A stretch of 64,000 bases of DNA, from assembly GCA_009691715.1 (NCBI GenBank), contig SIAN01000005.1, positions 1 to 64,000 of the forward strand. The letters are read 5' to 3'. Position numbers and translations under genes: made by a program. Positions 33,310-42,198 of this stretch are shown one piece after another (position 1 is the first letter of the stretch; each line of letters begins with the position of its first letter). The notes under the pieces were generated by a model that was not told where the DNA came from, searched no databases, and was given only the letters and a program-made list of their open reading frames with translations. This DNA is from Planctomycetota bacterium. Its GTDB lineage: Bacteria > Planctomycetota > B15-G4 > SIAN01.

Positions 33310-35105
33310 CAGCGATCCACCTGGAGGACGGCGAGGAAGGCCTTCTGCGGGATCTCGACGTTCCCGACCATCTTCATCCGCTTCTTGCCTTCCTTCTGTT
33401 TCTCCAGCAGTTTGCGCTTGCGGGTGACGTCGCCGCCGTAGCACTTCGCCGTCACGTGCTTGCTCATCGCCTTGATCGACTCGCGCGCGACGATCTTGCC
33501 GTTGATGGCGGCCTGCAGCGCGACCTCGAACATGTGGCGCGGAATCTCTTGGCGCAGCTTGACCAGCATCTGGCGGCCGCGCGATTCAGCCTCTTCTTTG
33601 TGGACGATGATCGACAGCGCGTCGACATCGTCGCCGCCCACGAGGATGCGCAGCTTGATCAGCGGCGCCTCGTGGTAGCCGATGAACTCGTAGTCCATCG
33701 TGCCGTAGCCGCGGGTGATCGACTTCATCTTGTCGAAGAAGTCGAAGATGATCTCGGCCAGCGAGATCTCGAAGGTCAGCAGCACGCGGGTCGCGGAGAT
33801 GTGCTCCTGGCCGTGCAGCTTGCCGTGGCGGTCGATCGCGAGCTTCAGCATCGCGCCGAGCGTGTCGATCGGCACCACCAGGCGCAGTCGCACGATCGGC
33901 TCGCGCATCTCGAAGATCTCGGTCGGGTCGGGCAGTTCGGCCGGATTGCTCAGCCGCATCACCGAACCGTCGTTCTTCACCACTTCGTAAGTGACGGTCG
34001 GCGAGGTCTGCACGATGTCGAGTCCGGAGTGGCGTTCGAGCCGCTCTTGCACGATCTCCATGTGCAGCAGACCGAGGAAACCGCAGCGGAAGCCGAAGCC
34101 GAGCGCGTCGGAGGTCTCAGGTGAGAAGGAGAAGCTCGCGTCGTTCAACTGGAGCTTCTGCAGCGCCTTGCGCAGCGACTCGAAGTCCTTGTTCGCGGTC
34201 GGGTAGATGCCGCAGTACACCATGTGCTGCGGTTCGCGGTAACCGGGCAGCGCTTCGACCGTCGCACCGCGATTGGTGATCGTGTCGCCGATCTTGATGT
34301 CCTCGAGCGACTTCAGATTGGCGATGAGGTACCCGACTTCGCCGGCCTTCAGCTCACTGCAAGGCTCCATGTGCGGGCGGAAGCGGCCGATCTCGAGGAC
34401 TTCGTATTCCTGCTTCGCGACGATCATCTTGATCATGTCGCGCTTTTTGAGCGATCCGTCGACGATGCGCAGGTGCGCGATGACGCCGCGGTAGTCGTCG
34501 AACTCGGCGTCGAACAGCAGCGCTCGAAGCGGCGCGTCGAGCGTGCCCTTCGGTGCCGGGATCTCCCTCACGATCGCGGCGAGCACTTCATCGACGCCGA
34601 TTCCCAGCTTGGCGCTGATCGGTCGGCAGCGCTCCTTCTCGAGCATCAGGTTGTGCTCGATTTCGTCGGCCACTTCAACAGGTCGCGCGTGCGGCAGGTC
34701 GATCTTGTTGATCACCGGGATCAGTTCAAGGCCGAGCTCCTGCGCGAGTTGCGAGTTGGCGATCGTCTGGGCCTCGACGCCCTGCGAGGCATCGACCAGC
34801 AGCAGCGCGCCTTCGCACGCCCGGAGGCTGCGAGCAACCTCGTAGGCGAAGTCGACGTGGCCCGGCGTGTCGATGAGGTTGAGCAGGTAGTCCTGCCCCT
34901 CGAAGCGGTAGTTGAGCGCGACCGCCTTGGCCTTGATCGTGATCCCGCGTTCGCGCTCGAGATCCATCGAGTCGAGGACCTGATCCTGGCCGGCGTCTTT
35001 GCGGCGCATCGAACCGGTCACTTCGAGCAGGCGGTCGGCGAGCGTGGACTTGCCATGGTCCACGTGCGCGATGATGCAGAAGTTGCGGATGTGGTCTTGG
35101 TTCAC
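33309..35105 (-). CDS. lepA: Elongation factor 4 (LepA) GTPase
   Basis: A ribosomal GTPase that back-translocates or helps late assembly of translation complexes. 598 residues, standard length. G motifs are IAHVDHGKSTLADRLL (G1), ERERGITIKA (G2), DTPGHVDFAYEV (G3) and INKIDLPHARP (G4). The LepA-specific C-terminal domain ends RKRKLLEKQKEGKKRMK. The start is a GTG at 35105 that overlaps the rdgB stop as GTGA. Pairing with lepB downstream is conserved in many bacteria. Confidence 0.97.
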   Translation of the reverse strand: MNQDHIRNFCIIAHVDHGKSTLADRLLEVTGSMRRKDAGQDQVLDSMDLERERGITIKAKAVALNYRFEGQDYLLNLIDTPGHVDFAYEVARSLRACEGALLLVDASQGVEAQTIANSQLAQELGLELIPVINKIDLPHARPVEVADEIEHNLMLEKERCRPISAKLGIGVDEVLAAIVREIPAPKGTLDAPLRALLFDAEFDDYRGVIAHLRIVDGSLKKRDMIKMIVAKQEYEVLEIGRFRPHMEPCSELKAGEVGYLIANLKSLEDIKIGDTITNRGATVEALPGYREPQHMVYCGIYPTANKDFESLRKALQKLQLNDASFSFSPETSDALGFGFRCGFLGLLHMEIVQERLERHSGLDIVQTSPTVTYEVVKNDGSVMRLSNPAELPDPTEIFEMREPIVRLRLVVPIDTLGAMLKLAIDRHGKLHGQEHISATRVLLTFEISLAEIIFDFFDKMKSITRGYGTMDYEFIGYHEAPLIKLRILVGGDDVDALSIIVHKEEAESRGRQMLVKLRQEIPRHMFEVALQAAINGKIVARESIKAMSKHVTAKCYGGDVTRKRKLLEKQKEGKKRMKMVGNVEIPQKAFLAVLQVDR

Positions 35106-35746
35106 GTCGTCGTAGTCGGCGCGTCGCGCAGGAAGTCGAAGAGGCGGGCGAGCGCGCGGCCGCGGTGGCTCACGCGATCTTTCTCCGCCGGGTCGGCCTC
35201 GGCGAAGGTGGCGCCGAGGTCGGTCGAGTGGAAGAGCGGATCGTAGCCAAAGCCCCCGTCGCCCCGCTCGCTCGCGAGCAGCACGCCTTCGGTGGTGCCG
35301 TCCGCCTCGAACACGACGCCGTCGTCATCGGCGAGGGCCAACGCGCAGCGGAAGCGCGCGGTGCGCCGCTTCGCTGGCACGTCGCGCAGAGCCGCCAGCA
35401 ACTTGGCGCGGTTCTGCACATCGGTCGCGCCCGCTCCTGCGTAGCGCGCCGAGTGGACTCCTGGCTCCCCCGCGAGCGCGTCGACTTCCAGACCTGAGTC
35501 ATCGGCGAGGCAGATCTGGCCGGTCGTGCGTGCGTACCAGAGCGCCTTCGCGCGGGCGTTGCCGGCGAAGGTTGCCTCCTCCTCGGGGGCCGTCCTGACG
35601 TCGGGGAAGAGTTCGAGCGAAAGGAAGCTCACATCGAGACCGGCGGCCTTGGCGATCCGGTCGAGTTCCTTCGCCTTCTTCTGATTGCGGCTGGCCATCA
35701 CGATCGCCAGCGCGCCGGGAACCGATTCGTCCGTCGCGCGGCTCAT
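35102..35746 (-). CDS. rdgB: XTP/dITP pyrophosphatase (RdgB/HAM1)
   Basis: Hydrolyses deaminated purine nucleoside triphosphates and prevents their incorporation into DNA. 214 residues. AIVMASRNQKKAKELDRI is the N-terminal signature (normally T/S-x-N-x-x-K), followed by EEEATFAGNARAKALWYA, LADDSGLEVDALAG, GVHSARYAG and GFGYDPLFHSTDLGATFAE. The ATG at 35746 overlaps the rph stop by ATGA, and its stop overlaps the lepA start. The C-terminus RLFDFLRDAPTTTT has a Thr run of no known meaning. Confidence 0.94.
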   Translation of the reverse strand: MSRATDESVPGALAIVMASRNQKKAKELDRIAKAAGLDVSFLSLELFPDVRTAPEEEATFAGNARAKALWYARTTGQICLADDSGLEVDALAGEPGVHSARYAGAGATDVQNRAKLLAALRDVPAKRRTARFRCALALADDDGVVFEADGTTEGVLLASERGDGGFGYDPLFHSTDLGATFAEADPAEKDRVSHRGRALARLFDFLRDAPTTTT

Positions 35747-36483
35747 TCGTCGGCGGGCAGCGGTCCTGCAAGGACCTTCTGCTGCAGCGCGAAGACGTCG
35801 CCGAGCGCGCTTTTCGCAGCGCCGACCATCGCGTCGAGTTGCGCCTGGGTGAAGGCGCCGCGTTCGGCGCCGCCCTGAACCTCGACGAAACGGCCGTCGG
35901 TCGTGAGGACCACGTTCAGGTCGACTTCGGCGCGCGAGTCTTCTTCGTAGCAGAGGTCGACGACGACCTCGCCACGCACGAGCCCGACCGACATCGCGCC
36001 GACGTGGTTGGGCAGCGCATCGGCTGCGCTTCCACGCAGCCAGCGTCGCTGTTCCATCACGCGCAGCGCGTCGACCATCGCGACCATCGAGCCATTGATC
36101 GCAGCGGTCCGCGTGCCGCCGTCCGCCTGCAGCACATCGCAGTCGACGTTGAGCGTGCGGCCCGGAAAACGGGTCGGGTCGATCGCCGCGCGCAGGCTGC
36201 GGCCGATCAGGCGACCGATCTCGAGTGCTCGCGCATCGGGTCGTCCGCCCCGCTCGCGCGGTTTGCGGCCGCCGGTCGATCCCGGAAGCATCGCGTACTC
36301 GGCGGTGAGCCACCCTTTGTTGGTGTTGAGCAGGAAGGCGGGGACCGTGTCGTCGAGGGTCACGGTGCAGAGCACCTTGGTACGTCCGGAGCAGGAGAGC
36401 ACCGAACCGAGCGGCGCATCCGTGAAGCGGCGCAGGAACTGGAGGGGTCGAAGTTCGTGAGGATGGCGACCGTCGGGACGCAT
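35743..36483 (-). CDS. rph: Ribonuclease PH
   Basis: A phosphorolytic 3'-5' exoribonuclease for tRNA 3'-end trimming. 246 residues. Conserved pieces are MRPDGRHPHELRPL, SGRTKVLCTVTLDD, LTAEYAMLPGSTGGRKPRER, EIGRLIGRSLRAAID, LQADGGTRTAAINGSMVAMV and DLCYEEDSRAEVDLNVVLT. The pairing with rdgB is widely conserved. It is the first gene of the leftward run that ends with lptB. Confidence 0.96.
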   Translation of the reverse strand: MRPDGRHPHELRPLQFLRRFTDAPLGSVLSCSGRTKVLCTVTLDDTVPAFLLNTNKGWLTAEYAMLPGSTGGRKPRERGGRPDARALEIGRLIGRSLRAAIDPTRFPGRTLNVDCDVLQADGGTRTAAINGSMVAMVDALRVMEQRRWLRGSAADALPNHVGAMSVGLVRGEVVVDLCYEEDSRAEVDLNVVLTTDGRFVEVQGGAERGAFTQAQLDAMVGAAKSALGDVFALQQKVLAGPLPADE

Positions 36484-36516
36484 GCCGACTCCCGATGGGG
36501 GGCGAAACCGTGGACT

Positions 36517-37323
36517 CTACCGGTCGCCGGCCAGCTCTGCCCGCAACCCGCCGACGTGTCCGCCGGAGATCCGGCGAAGCGGAGCGCCCGCCGCATCGCT
36601 CTCCGCCACGACCAACGTCCCGTCAATCTCGAGCGTCACGAGCCGTCCGCGATAGCGCCCGTCCGGAAGCGTCGCCACGACTCTCCGACCAAGCAGCCCG
36701 AGCCCTTCGACGTAGGCGTCGCGCAACGCCTCGGGGGCGCACGCCGCCTGCAGGAGGCGTGCGTCGAGCGCTGTGAGCAGCCTCCCACCCGTGTCGGCGA
36801 GCGAGGTGGCCGCACCAGCGATCGCGAGCGAGGTCGCCTGCAGCCCATGTGGCAACTCCTCCTCGCGCTGCAGCACGTTGAGGCCGATCCCCAGCGCGAC
36901 GGTGATCGAGCGCCCATGCCGGGCCTCCGCCAGCACGCCGGCGACCTTTCGTCCGCCAATGAGCGCATCGTTTGGCCATTTGATCGTGGCGCGGACGGCG
37001 AGCGTCGCCGCCGCATCGACCACTGCGACGACGCCGAGCCAGGTCGCGAGGGCGAGTGGACGATCGCGCGGCCAGTCGAGCCACGCGGTGAGCGCAAGAG
37101 AGCGGCTCGGCGGCGATTCCCAGCGCCGGCCGCGGCTGCCGTGCCCGGCCGACTGCACCAGCGCGAGCAGCACGCGCCCGTCGGCGAGTTCGCCGCGCTC
37201 GGTTCGACGAAGCGCCTCGGCATTGGTCGAGTCGACCTCGGCCAAAAGCTCAACGCTCGACAGCAGGCGGCCGCGCCACGCGGAGAGCGTCGAAAGATCG
37301 CCGAAGTCACGACCGGGCGGCAT
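36517..37323 (-). CDS. birA: Biotin-[acetyl-CoA-carboxylase] ligase, without repressor domain
   Basis: Attaches biotin to the biotin carboxyl carrier protein. 268 residues. LAEVDSTNAEALRR, GHGSRGRRWESPPSRSLALT and IKWPNDALIGGRKVAGVLAE are the biotin/ATP-binding motifs, and a C-terminal SH3-like domain follows (GRYRGRLVTLEIDGTLVV). The N-terminal winged helix of E. coli BirA is absent, so it is a monofunctional enzyme. The start ATG 37323 is chosen because homology begins shortly after; the open frame extends further but reads as noise. It lies 33 bp upstream of rph. Confidence 0.9.
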   Translation of the reverse strand: MPPGRDFGDLSTLSAWRGRLLSSVELLAEVDSTNAEALRRTERGELADGRVLLALVQSAGHGSRGRRWESPPSRSLALTAWLDWPRDRPLALATWLGVVAVVDAAATLAVRATIKWPNDALIGGRKVAGVLAEARHGRSITVALGIGLNVLQREEELPHGLQATSLAIAGAATSLADTGGRLLTALDARLLQAACAPEALRDAYVEGLGLLGRRVVATLPDGRYRGRLVTLEIDGTLVVAESDAAGAPLRRISGGHVGGLRAELAGDR

Positions 37324-37375
37324 CGCCGGGACGTTACCGCCGCGACGCGCGCTCCACCGATCGCGTTCGAAACGA

Positions 37376-37403
37376 AGCGAACCGGCTTGCAGGCCGGCTC
37401 GCT
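37376..37403 (-). terminator. Terminator-like hairpin after the FliA/WhiG-type sigma gene
   Basis: A 28-nt imperfect inverted repeat read on the minus strand as AGCGAGCCGGCCTGCAAGCC and so on. Two stems (5 bp and 5-6 bp) are separated by one mismatch around a TGCA loop, followed by TCGTTTCG. It sits 60 nt after the sigma-gene stop and before birA, so it probably separates the two transcripts. Confidence 0.5.
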
Positions 37404-37462
37404 CCGGGAGGCGGTAGCGTCGTTTCCACGCTCCTCCGGATCGCATCGAGGAGCGGTGCGTC

Positions 37463-38347
37463 TTAGATCACGATGGTCTTGCGCATCTTCTCGAGCTGAA
37501 CCTTGAGCTTCGCCATCACGTTGCTGCGAATCTGGCAGACGCGCGATTCGGTGAGATTCAGCACGTCGCCGATCTCGCGCATGGTCAGCCCCTCGTAGTA
37601 GTACATGATGATGATCAGCTTCTCCTTCTTGGTGAGGGAGCGCGTGATCGCGCGCAGCACGTCCTTCTGGTTCAGCGTTTCGATCGGATCAAGGCTCGAC
37701 TTATCCTCAAGCATGTCGACCTTCTCGAGCGAATCGTCGTCCTCGTTGTCGTCCCACTTCTCCGACAGCGAGAAGATATTGCAGACCGACGCCTCCTCGA
37801 CTATTCCCGACAACTCGTCGAGGGAGACGCCCATCTTCTCCGCCATCTCGTAGTCGGTCGGCTCGCGGCCAAATTCGATCTCGAGCGCCTTCCACGCCTT
37901 CGCGAGCTGGTGCGCCTTCAGGCGGACGAGCCGAGGCACCCAGTCTTGGCTCCGCAGCTCGTCAAGGATGGAGCCGCGGATGCGCGTGGTGCAATAGGTT
38001 TTGAACTTGATGCCACGCGTGAGGTCGAAGCCGTCGATTGCGTCCATCAACCCGAACACGCCGGCGCTCTGGAGGTCGTCGAGCTCGATTGACTTCGGCA
38101 GCGAGACCAACAGCCGTTCGGAGATGTAGCGGACGAGCGGCAAGTAGCGCTCGATCAAGAGGTTGCGCAGGTTCGGATCCTGCGTCTGCTTGTAAGTCCG
38201 CCAGACCTGCTCGATCTCCGGCCCTTCCGGGACGATGGCGCGCGACTCGCGCTCTTTCTTCACCACCTCGACGACCGGCCGTTTCTCGGTCGGACGGCTG
38301 GCGGTCAAACGGCTTGCGGTCGAATTGGTCGCGGAACACTGCCCCAT
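37463..38347 (-). CDS. RNA polymerase sigma factor, FliA/WhiG type (group 3)
   Basis: A 294-residue alternative sigma factor. Region 2 shows LIERYLPLVRYISERLLVSL, DDLQSAGVFGLMDAIDGFD and FKTYCTTRIRGSILDELRSQ. Region 3 begins DWVPRLVRLKAHQLAKAWKA, and region 4 is LTKKEKLIIIMYYYEGLTMR with EIGDVLNLTESRVCQIRSNV. The arrangement of RIRGSILDELRSQDW and the region 3/4 sequence match FliA/WhiG sigma factors, which control motility or development depending on the organism. The ATG at 38347 follows AGGA. No flagellar genes are in the window, so its regulon is unknown. Confidence 0.9.
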   Translation of the reverse strand: MGQCSATNSTASRLTASRPTEKRPVVEVVKKERESRAIVPEGPEIEQVWRTYKQTQDPNLRNLLIERYLPLVRYISERLLVSLPKSIELDDLQSAGVFGLMDAIDGFDLTRGIKFKTYCTTRIRGSILDELRSQDWVPRLVRLKAHQLAKAWKALEIEFGREPTDYEMAEKMGVSLDELSGIVEEASVCNIFSLSEKWDDNEDDDSLEKVDMLEDKSSLDPIETLNQKDVLRAITRSLTKKEKLIIIMYYYEGLTMREIGDVLNLTESRVCQIRSNVMAKLKVQLEKMRKTIVI

Positions 38348-38746
38348 GAGAAAATCCTCGCTGGGGGGCGGTCGCTTCGAACCAACCCGGACGTTGATCT
38401 CCGAGGAGAACCAACGCCCGGGTGGCCCGGTGCGGCAGCTGGCTGCCATTCCGATCCGGCGCAAAAACAGCGCGCGCGGTGCGGAGAAGGCCCTTTAGCT
38501 TTGCGCCCCTTCCTTTCGGAAAGTTTGCCCTTGGTTCGTGCGGTGCTGGTCGAGTTGTGTAACCAAGACAAACAGTACAACGTGCAATAGATAAGTCAAG
38601 CGAGTGATTCAAAAAACTTTAGAGCCTGGGTGAATTCCGCGCTTTCCCCAGGGATGTCGCCGAATAGAGGCTGACCGCAGTCGCACTTCATTCGGGCGTG
38701 GCCGCGCTCTTTCCGACGCGCGTCATGCGCTTTCGACGCGTCCTAC
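38348..38746. other. 399-bp intergenic region upstream of the FliA/WhiG-type sigma gene
   Basis: The most AT-rich stretch of the neighbourhood lies at about 38560-38640. On the minus strand it contains TAAAGTTT (38621-38614), identical to the -35 octamer of sigma-28 promoters, but the expected -10 (GCCGATAA) is not found at the right distance. A TTGACT at about 38598-38593 could serve as a sigma-70 -35 box. No coding frame in this gap looks real. Confidence 0.35.
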
Positions 38747-39271
38747 TCAGGTCGTCGGGTGGACGGTCTGTGCGACGTGGACGCGTCCCGCGAAGTACTC
38801 GGTGGCGAACCGAAGCATCTGCTCCTCGCCGAACTTCAAAAAGGCGACGAGGTCATTCGCGTTGCCGAGATTGCCTTCGATCACGCCCTTCTGCAGGTCG
38901 CGATCGCGGATCGTCAACTTGGTCGTGATCGAGAACGCGCCGTCCATCGCGCACGGATCGAGCAAGAAGTTGATTCGGGTGAAGTGCTTGCGCATGCCGC
39001 CGCGCTGCTCGTCGAGCAGCGGTTCATCGCACGACAGTGAGAGCACGTACTTGCCCTCGAAGAAACCGTGCCCGATCTCGAACATAGGGCTTTCGGCGAT
39101 GAACTCGGTCATCAGCCGTTCGAGGTCCTTCACCAGATCGCCGCGTGCCGAGAGGAACTTCTCCGCCGGCTGATCCAGTCCGAGTTGATGGTCAGACAAC
39201 GGGATCCGCGAACGGCTGCGATCCGCCTCGCTGGCGCGGATCTCCTTCAGCTTTTCCCTGAAGCTCGTCAT
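38747..39271 (-). CDS. Hypothetical cytoplasmic protein (174 aa)
   Basis: A 174-residue protein with a strong ribosome-binding site (GGAGGGC) before the ATG at 39271. The N-terminal 35 residues are charged and helical (FREKLKEIRASEADRSRSRI). The remainder is a compact alpha/beta domain (EIGHGFFEGKYVLSLSCDEP, FTRINFLLDPCAMDGAFSIT, TKLTIRDRDLQKGVIEGNL, EQMLRFATEYFAGRVHVAQT) without signal peptide or membrane helix. I do not recognise the family. It stands between apt and the sigma factor on the same strand, with large gaps on both sides. Confidence 0.7.
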   Translation of the reverse strand: MTSFREKLKEIRASEADRSRSRIPLSDHQLGLDQPAEKFLSARGDLVKDLERLMTEFIAESPMFEIGHGFFEGKYVLSLSCDEPLLDEQRGGMRKHFTRINFLLDPCAMDGAFSITTKLTIRDRDLQKGVIEGNLGNANDLVAFLKFGEEQMLRFATEYFAGRVHVAQTVHPTT

Positions 39272-39462
39272 GGGTTGCCCTCCGGCTGCGTGCATCGGCT
39301 GCGCGGGGGCGCGGCCGAGTCGTCCAAATCGACTGCCAAGTTGTTAGCCGAGTTCCATCACCATAGCCAGGCCTCGGCGCTGCCGAAGCCCTCGCCGGCC
39401 GTGGCGTCGAACGGGAAAGGCCTTCCGATCGTGCGGTTCGACATCGGTTGGAACCGTTCAGT

Positions 39463-39975
39463 TCAGTATCGGATCAACGCCTCGACCGGCACGCCGACGA
39501 GTTTTTCGCGGCCGTGAAGGACGGAGAGTTCGATCACGAACAGGCAGGCGGCAACCCGGCCGCCCGCGCGCTCCACCAGGCGCATGGCAGCCCCCATGGT
39601 TCCGCCGGTGGCCAGCAGGTCGTCGACCAGCGCGACGCGCTCGCCGGGATTGACCGCATCCTGGTGCATCTCGAGCGAGTCGGTGCCGTATTCGAGCGAG
39701 TAGCTCTCGCGCAACTTGGTGTACGGCAACTTGTTCGGCTTGCGCAGCGGCACCAGGCCGACGCCGAGTTCGATCGCCAGAGTCGCAGCGAACAAGAATC
39801 CACGCGACTCGATTCCGGCGACGACGTCGACCGGCGTCGCGCGGAGCCGCTCTGCGAGCTGACGCACCGACTCACGCAGCGCGGCGCCGTCGCGCAGCAG
39901 TGGCGTGATGTCCTTGAACAGGATGCCCGGCTTCGGGAAGTCGGGGACGTCGCGGATGAATTGCTTCAGGTCCAT
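39463..39975 (-). CDS. apt: Adenine phosphoribosyltransferase
   Basis: Salvages adenine to AMP using PRPP. 170 residues, standard length. The N-terminus DLKQFIRDVPDFPKPGILFK with DITPLLRDG is diagnostic. VAGIESRGFLFAATLAIELG and LRKPNKLPYTKLRESYSLEY follow, and ALVDDLLATGGTMGAAMRLV is the PRPP-binding loop. The ATG 39975 is chosen to match family starts. It is divergent from the MEMO1-like gene, whose start is only 45 bp away. Confidence 0.96.
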   Translation of the reverse strand: MDLKQFIRDVPDFPKPGILFKDITPLLRDGAALRESVRQLAERLRATPVDVVAGIESRGFLFAATLAIELGVGLVPLRKPNKLPYTKLRESYSLEYGTDSLEMHQDAVNPGERVALVDDLLATGGTMGAAMRLVERAGGRVAACLFVIELSVLHGREKLVGVPVEALIRY

Positions 39976-40020
39976 GGAGCGGCGCATGCTACGCGGTCGG
40001 GCTAAGCTCGCGCAGACCGC

Positions 40021-41319
40021 ATGATCGAGCTGCCGACGCATCCACGATTGCGACCCGTCGAGATCGTCCCGCTCGAGCCGAACGGGGTCGATCAAGGGAC
40101 CGCGGGCGCGCGTTCCTTCCTGCTCTCGGACCCGGCGGGCTACTTGGATGCGCCGCTTCAGTTGTCGTCCGCAGCGTTGCTGCTGTTGTCGCTGTGCGAC
40201 GGGTCGCGTAATCGTGCGACGATCGTCACCGATTACCGGGAGCGCGCGCGTCAACCACTGGAAGCGTCCGACCTTGATGAGTTCCTGGCGCAGATGGACA
40301 GCCTGCTGTTGCTCGATTCGGAGCGCTTCCGTGCGCGCGTCGCTGAAGAGGAGCGGGCGTGGTGCGCACGCGAGTGGCGACCGGCCGCTCACGCCGGCGG
40401 CGCGTATCCGGCAGATCCGGTCGAACTGGCGGCGCTGCTCGACCGCTGGCTCACGGCGGCGACTCCCGGAGTCCCGCCAACGGGGCGTCTGCGCGCCCTG
40501 ATCGCGCCGCACATCGACTACCACCGCGGCGGCGCCGGCTACGGTCGCGCCTACGCCCGGCTACGCGATTTCGAGCCGCCCGAAGTCGTCATCCTGCTCG
40601 GCACCGGCCATGCCGCGGAGGGCGGGCGCTTCATCGTGACGGCCAAGGGCTTTGAGACCCCGCTTGGGCGTCTCGCCCTCGACCGCCCGTTCCTCGATCG
40701 CCTCGAAAGCAGCCTCGGCCGAAGCTACCGCCGTGGCGAGCTGGCCCATCAGCGCGAGCATTCCCTCGAACTGCAGGCCGTCTGGCTGGCGCACCTCTAC
40801 CGCGGCGCGCTGCCGACCGTGGTGCCGGTGCTGGCCACCAGCTTTGACGATCTGATGGATCCCGGCGGCGACCCTCTCCGCGACAGCGAATCGCGCGACT
40901 TCCTCTGTGCGCTCCGCGGCGCGCTCGAAGCGGAATCGCGTCGCTTGCTGGTGGTGGTGGGGGCCGACCTGGCGCATGTCGGGCCGCGGTTCGGCGACGA
41001 GCATCCCGCCGATGCGGCGTGCATGGCGCAGGTGCGGCGTCGCGACGAGTTGGCACTCGCAGCGTTCACGAGCGCCTCGCCGTCGCGTTTCTTCGCCGCC
41101 GTCGCCGCCCACAAGAACCGGGATCGCATTTGCAGCGTCGCCAGCCTCTACGCCGCGCTCTTCGTCGCGCGTGCAGAACACGGTGAGCTTCTCGTCTACG
41201 ATCAGGCGACCGAGCGGGATGGCCTGCTCGCGGTCACGTTCGCAGGCGCTGCGCTTTACGGCGCCGCGAACGGATCCGGACTCGCACCGACCGGACAAGC
41301 ACCGAGGAGCGCGACGTGA
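40021..41319 (+). CDS. MEMO1 / AmmeMemoRadiSam system protein B family protein
   Basis: A 432-residue protein. Residues about 1-110 form an N-terminal domain (DGSRNRATIVTDYRERARQP) that looks like a small helical binding domain. From about 118 a MEMO1-type domain follows with HAGGAYPADP, ALIAPHIDYHRGGAGYG, VILLGTGHAAEGG, REHSLELQAVWLAHLY and VVVGADLAHVGPRFGDEHPA. The His/Asp positions resemble the metal site of class III extradiol dioxygenases. The biochemical role of bacterial MEMO1 proteins is not settled. The usual AMMECR1 and radical-SAM partners are not adjacent; instead the stop overlaps a PyrK-like gene (GTGA). Confidence 0.82.
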   Translation: MIELPTHPRLRPVEIVPLEPNGVDQGTAGARSFLLSDPAGYLDAPLQLSSAALLLLSLCDGSRNRATIVTDYRERARQPLEASDLDEFLAQMDSLLLLDSERFRARVAEEERAWCAREWRPAAHAGGAYPADPVELAALLDRWLTAATPGVPPTGRLRALIAPHIDYHRGGAGYGRAYARLRDFEPPEVVILLGTGHAAEGGRFIVTAKGFETPLGRLALDRPFLDRLESSLGRSYRRGELAHQREHSLELQAVWLAHLYRGALPTVVPVLATSFDDLMDPGGDPLRDSESRDFLCALRGALEAESRRLLVVVGADLAHVGPRFGDEHPADAACMAQVRRRDELALAAFTSASPSRFFAAVAAHKNRDRICSVASLYAALFVARAEHGELLVYDQATERDGLLAVTFAGAALYGAANGSGLAPTGQAPRSAT

Positions 41320-42155
41320 CCACCTGCCAGCGCGCTGTCGTGCGTGCGACCGTCCGTGAGCTCAGGGCGACCGGCCGCGACGGGTTCCTTCTGCGCGTCG
41401 CCTTGCCGGCTCCACTGGTGCAACCGCTCGAAGGTGGCCACTTCTTCATGTTGCGCACGGACGGCCCAGACTTCCCGTTCCTCAACCGGCCCTTCAGCGT
41501 CCACGAAGCGAGCCACACGGCCAGCGGTTCCGAGCTCGCCTTCCTGTTCAAGGCGATTGGTCGCGGCACAGGCTGCCTGTCACGACTGCGCGCAGGTGAT
41601 TCACTGACGCTCGTGGGTCCGCTCGGCCAGCCGTTTCCGGCGGCTTTGCACGGCGATACCACGATCCTCGTCGCTGGCGGGGTCGGCCTGCCGCCGCTCT
41701 ACCTCTGGCTCAAGCGTCGGCAGGAGCAGGGCAGCCGCGATCGAGCGCTGCTGCTCTACGGCGCCCGCTCCCGCGACCAGTTGTTCGAGCTCGACGCGGC
41801 GCTCGCGCTTGGCGTGCCGGTCCGCACCGCGACCGAGGACGGCAGCCACGGTCTGCGCGGGCGCGTGGACAAATTGCTCGAAGCGACGCTCGACGAACTC
41901 GCCGGCCAGCCGACCCGCGTCTACACCTGCGGCCCCGATCCGATGATGGCCGCCGTGTCGCGGATCGCCACGCGACGCGGGATTCCGTGCCTCGCTTCAC
42001 TCGAAACGCTGATGGCGTGCGGGTTCGGCGTGTGCAACGCGTGCGCCGTGCCGGTCACGGATGGCGATGGCACGATCGCCCGCTACGCACGCGCCTGCGT
42101 CGACGGCCCGGTGATGGACGCCAGTCAGGTCCTCTGGCAGGCGGCGGCGCACTGA
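41316..42155 (+). CDS. Ferredoxin reductase-type FAD/2Fe-2S protein (PyrK-like)
   Basis: A 279-residue electron-transfer subunit resembling PyrK, the partner of dihydroorotate dehydrogenase B. FLNRPFSVHEA is the FAD-binding RPFS motif. ILVAGGVGLPPLYLWLKRRQ is the NAD-binding region (normally GGxGxxP), and YTCGPDPMM is the CGP motif. LMACGFGVCNACAVPVTDGD followed by YARACVDGP supplies four Cys ligands for a 2Fe-2S cluster. No pyrD lies next to it, so it may instead serve another dehydrogenase. The GTG start overlaps the MEMO1-like stop, implying co-translation and possibly a joint redox function. Confidence 0.85.
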   Translation: MTTCQRAVVRATVRELRATGRDGFLLRVALPAPLVQPLEGGHFFMLRTDGPDFPFLNRPFSVHEASHTASGSELAFLFKAIGRGTGCLSRLRAGDSLTLVGPLGQPFPAALHGDTTILVAGGVGLPPLYLWLKRRQEQGSRDRALLLYGARSRDQLFELDAALALGVPVRTATEDGSHGLRGRVDKLLEATLDELAGQPTRVYTCGPDPMMAAVSRIATRRGIPCLASLETLMACGFGVCNACAVPVTDGDGTIARYARACVDGPVMDASQVLWQAAAH

Positions 42156-42198
42156 ACTATCGTCCCGCGCTTCGTCACCACGCAGGAACGGCTCGAAC

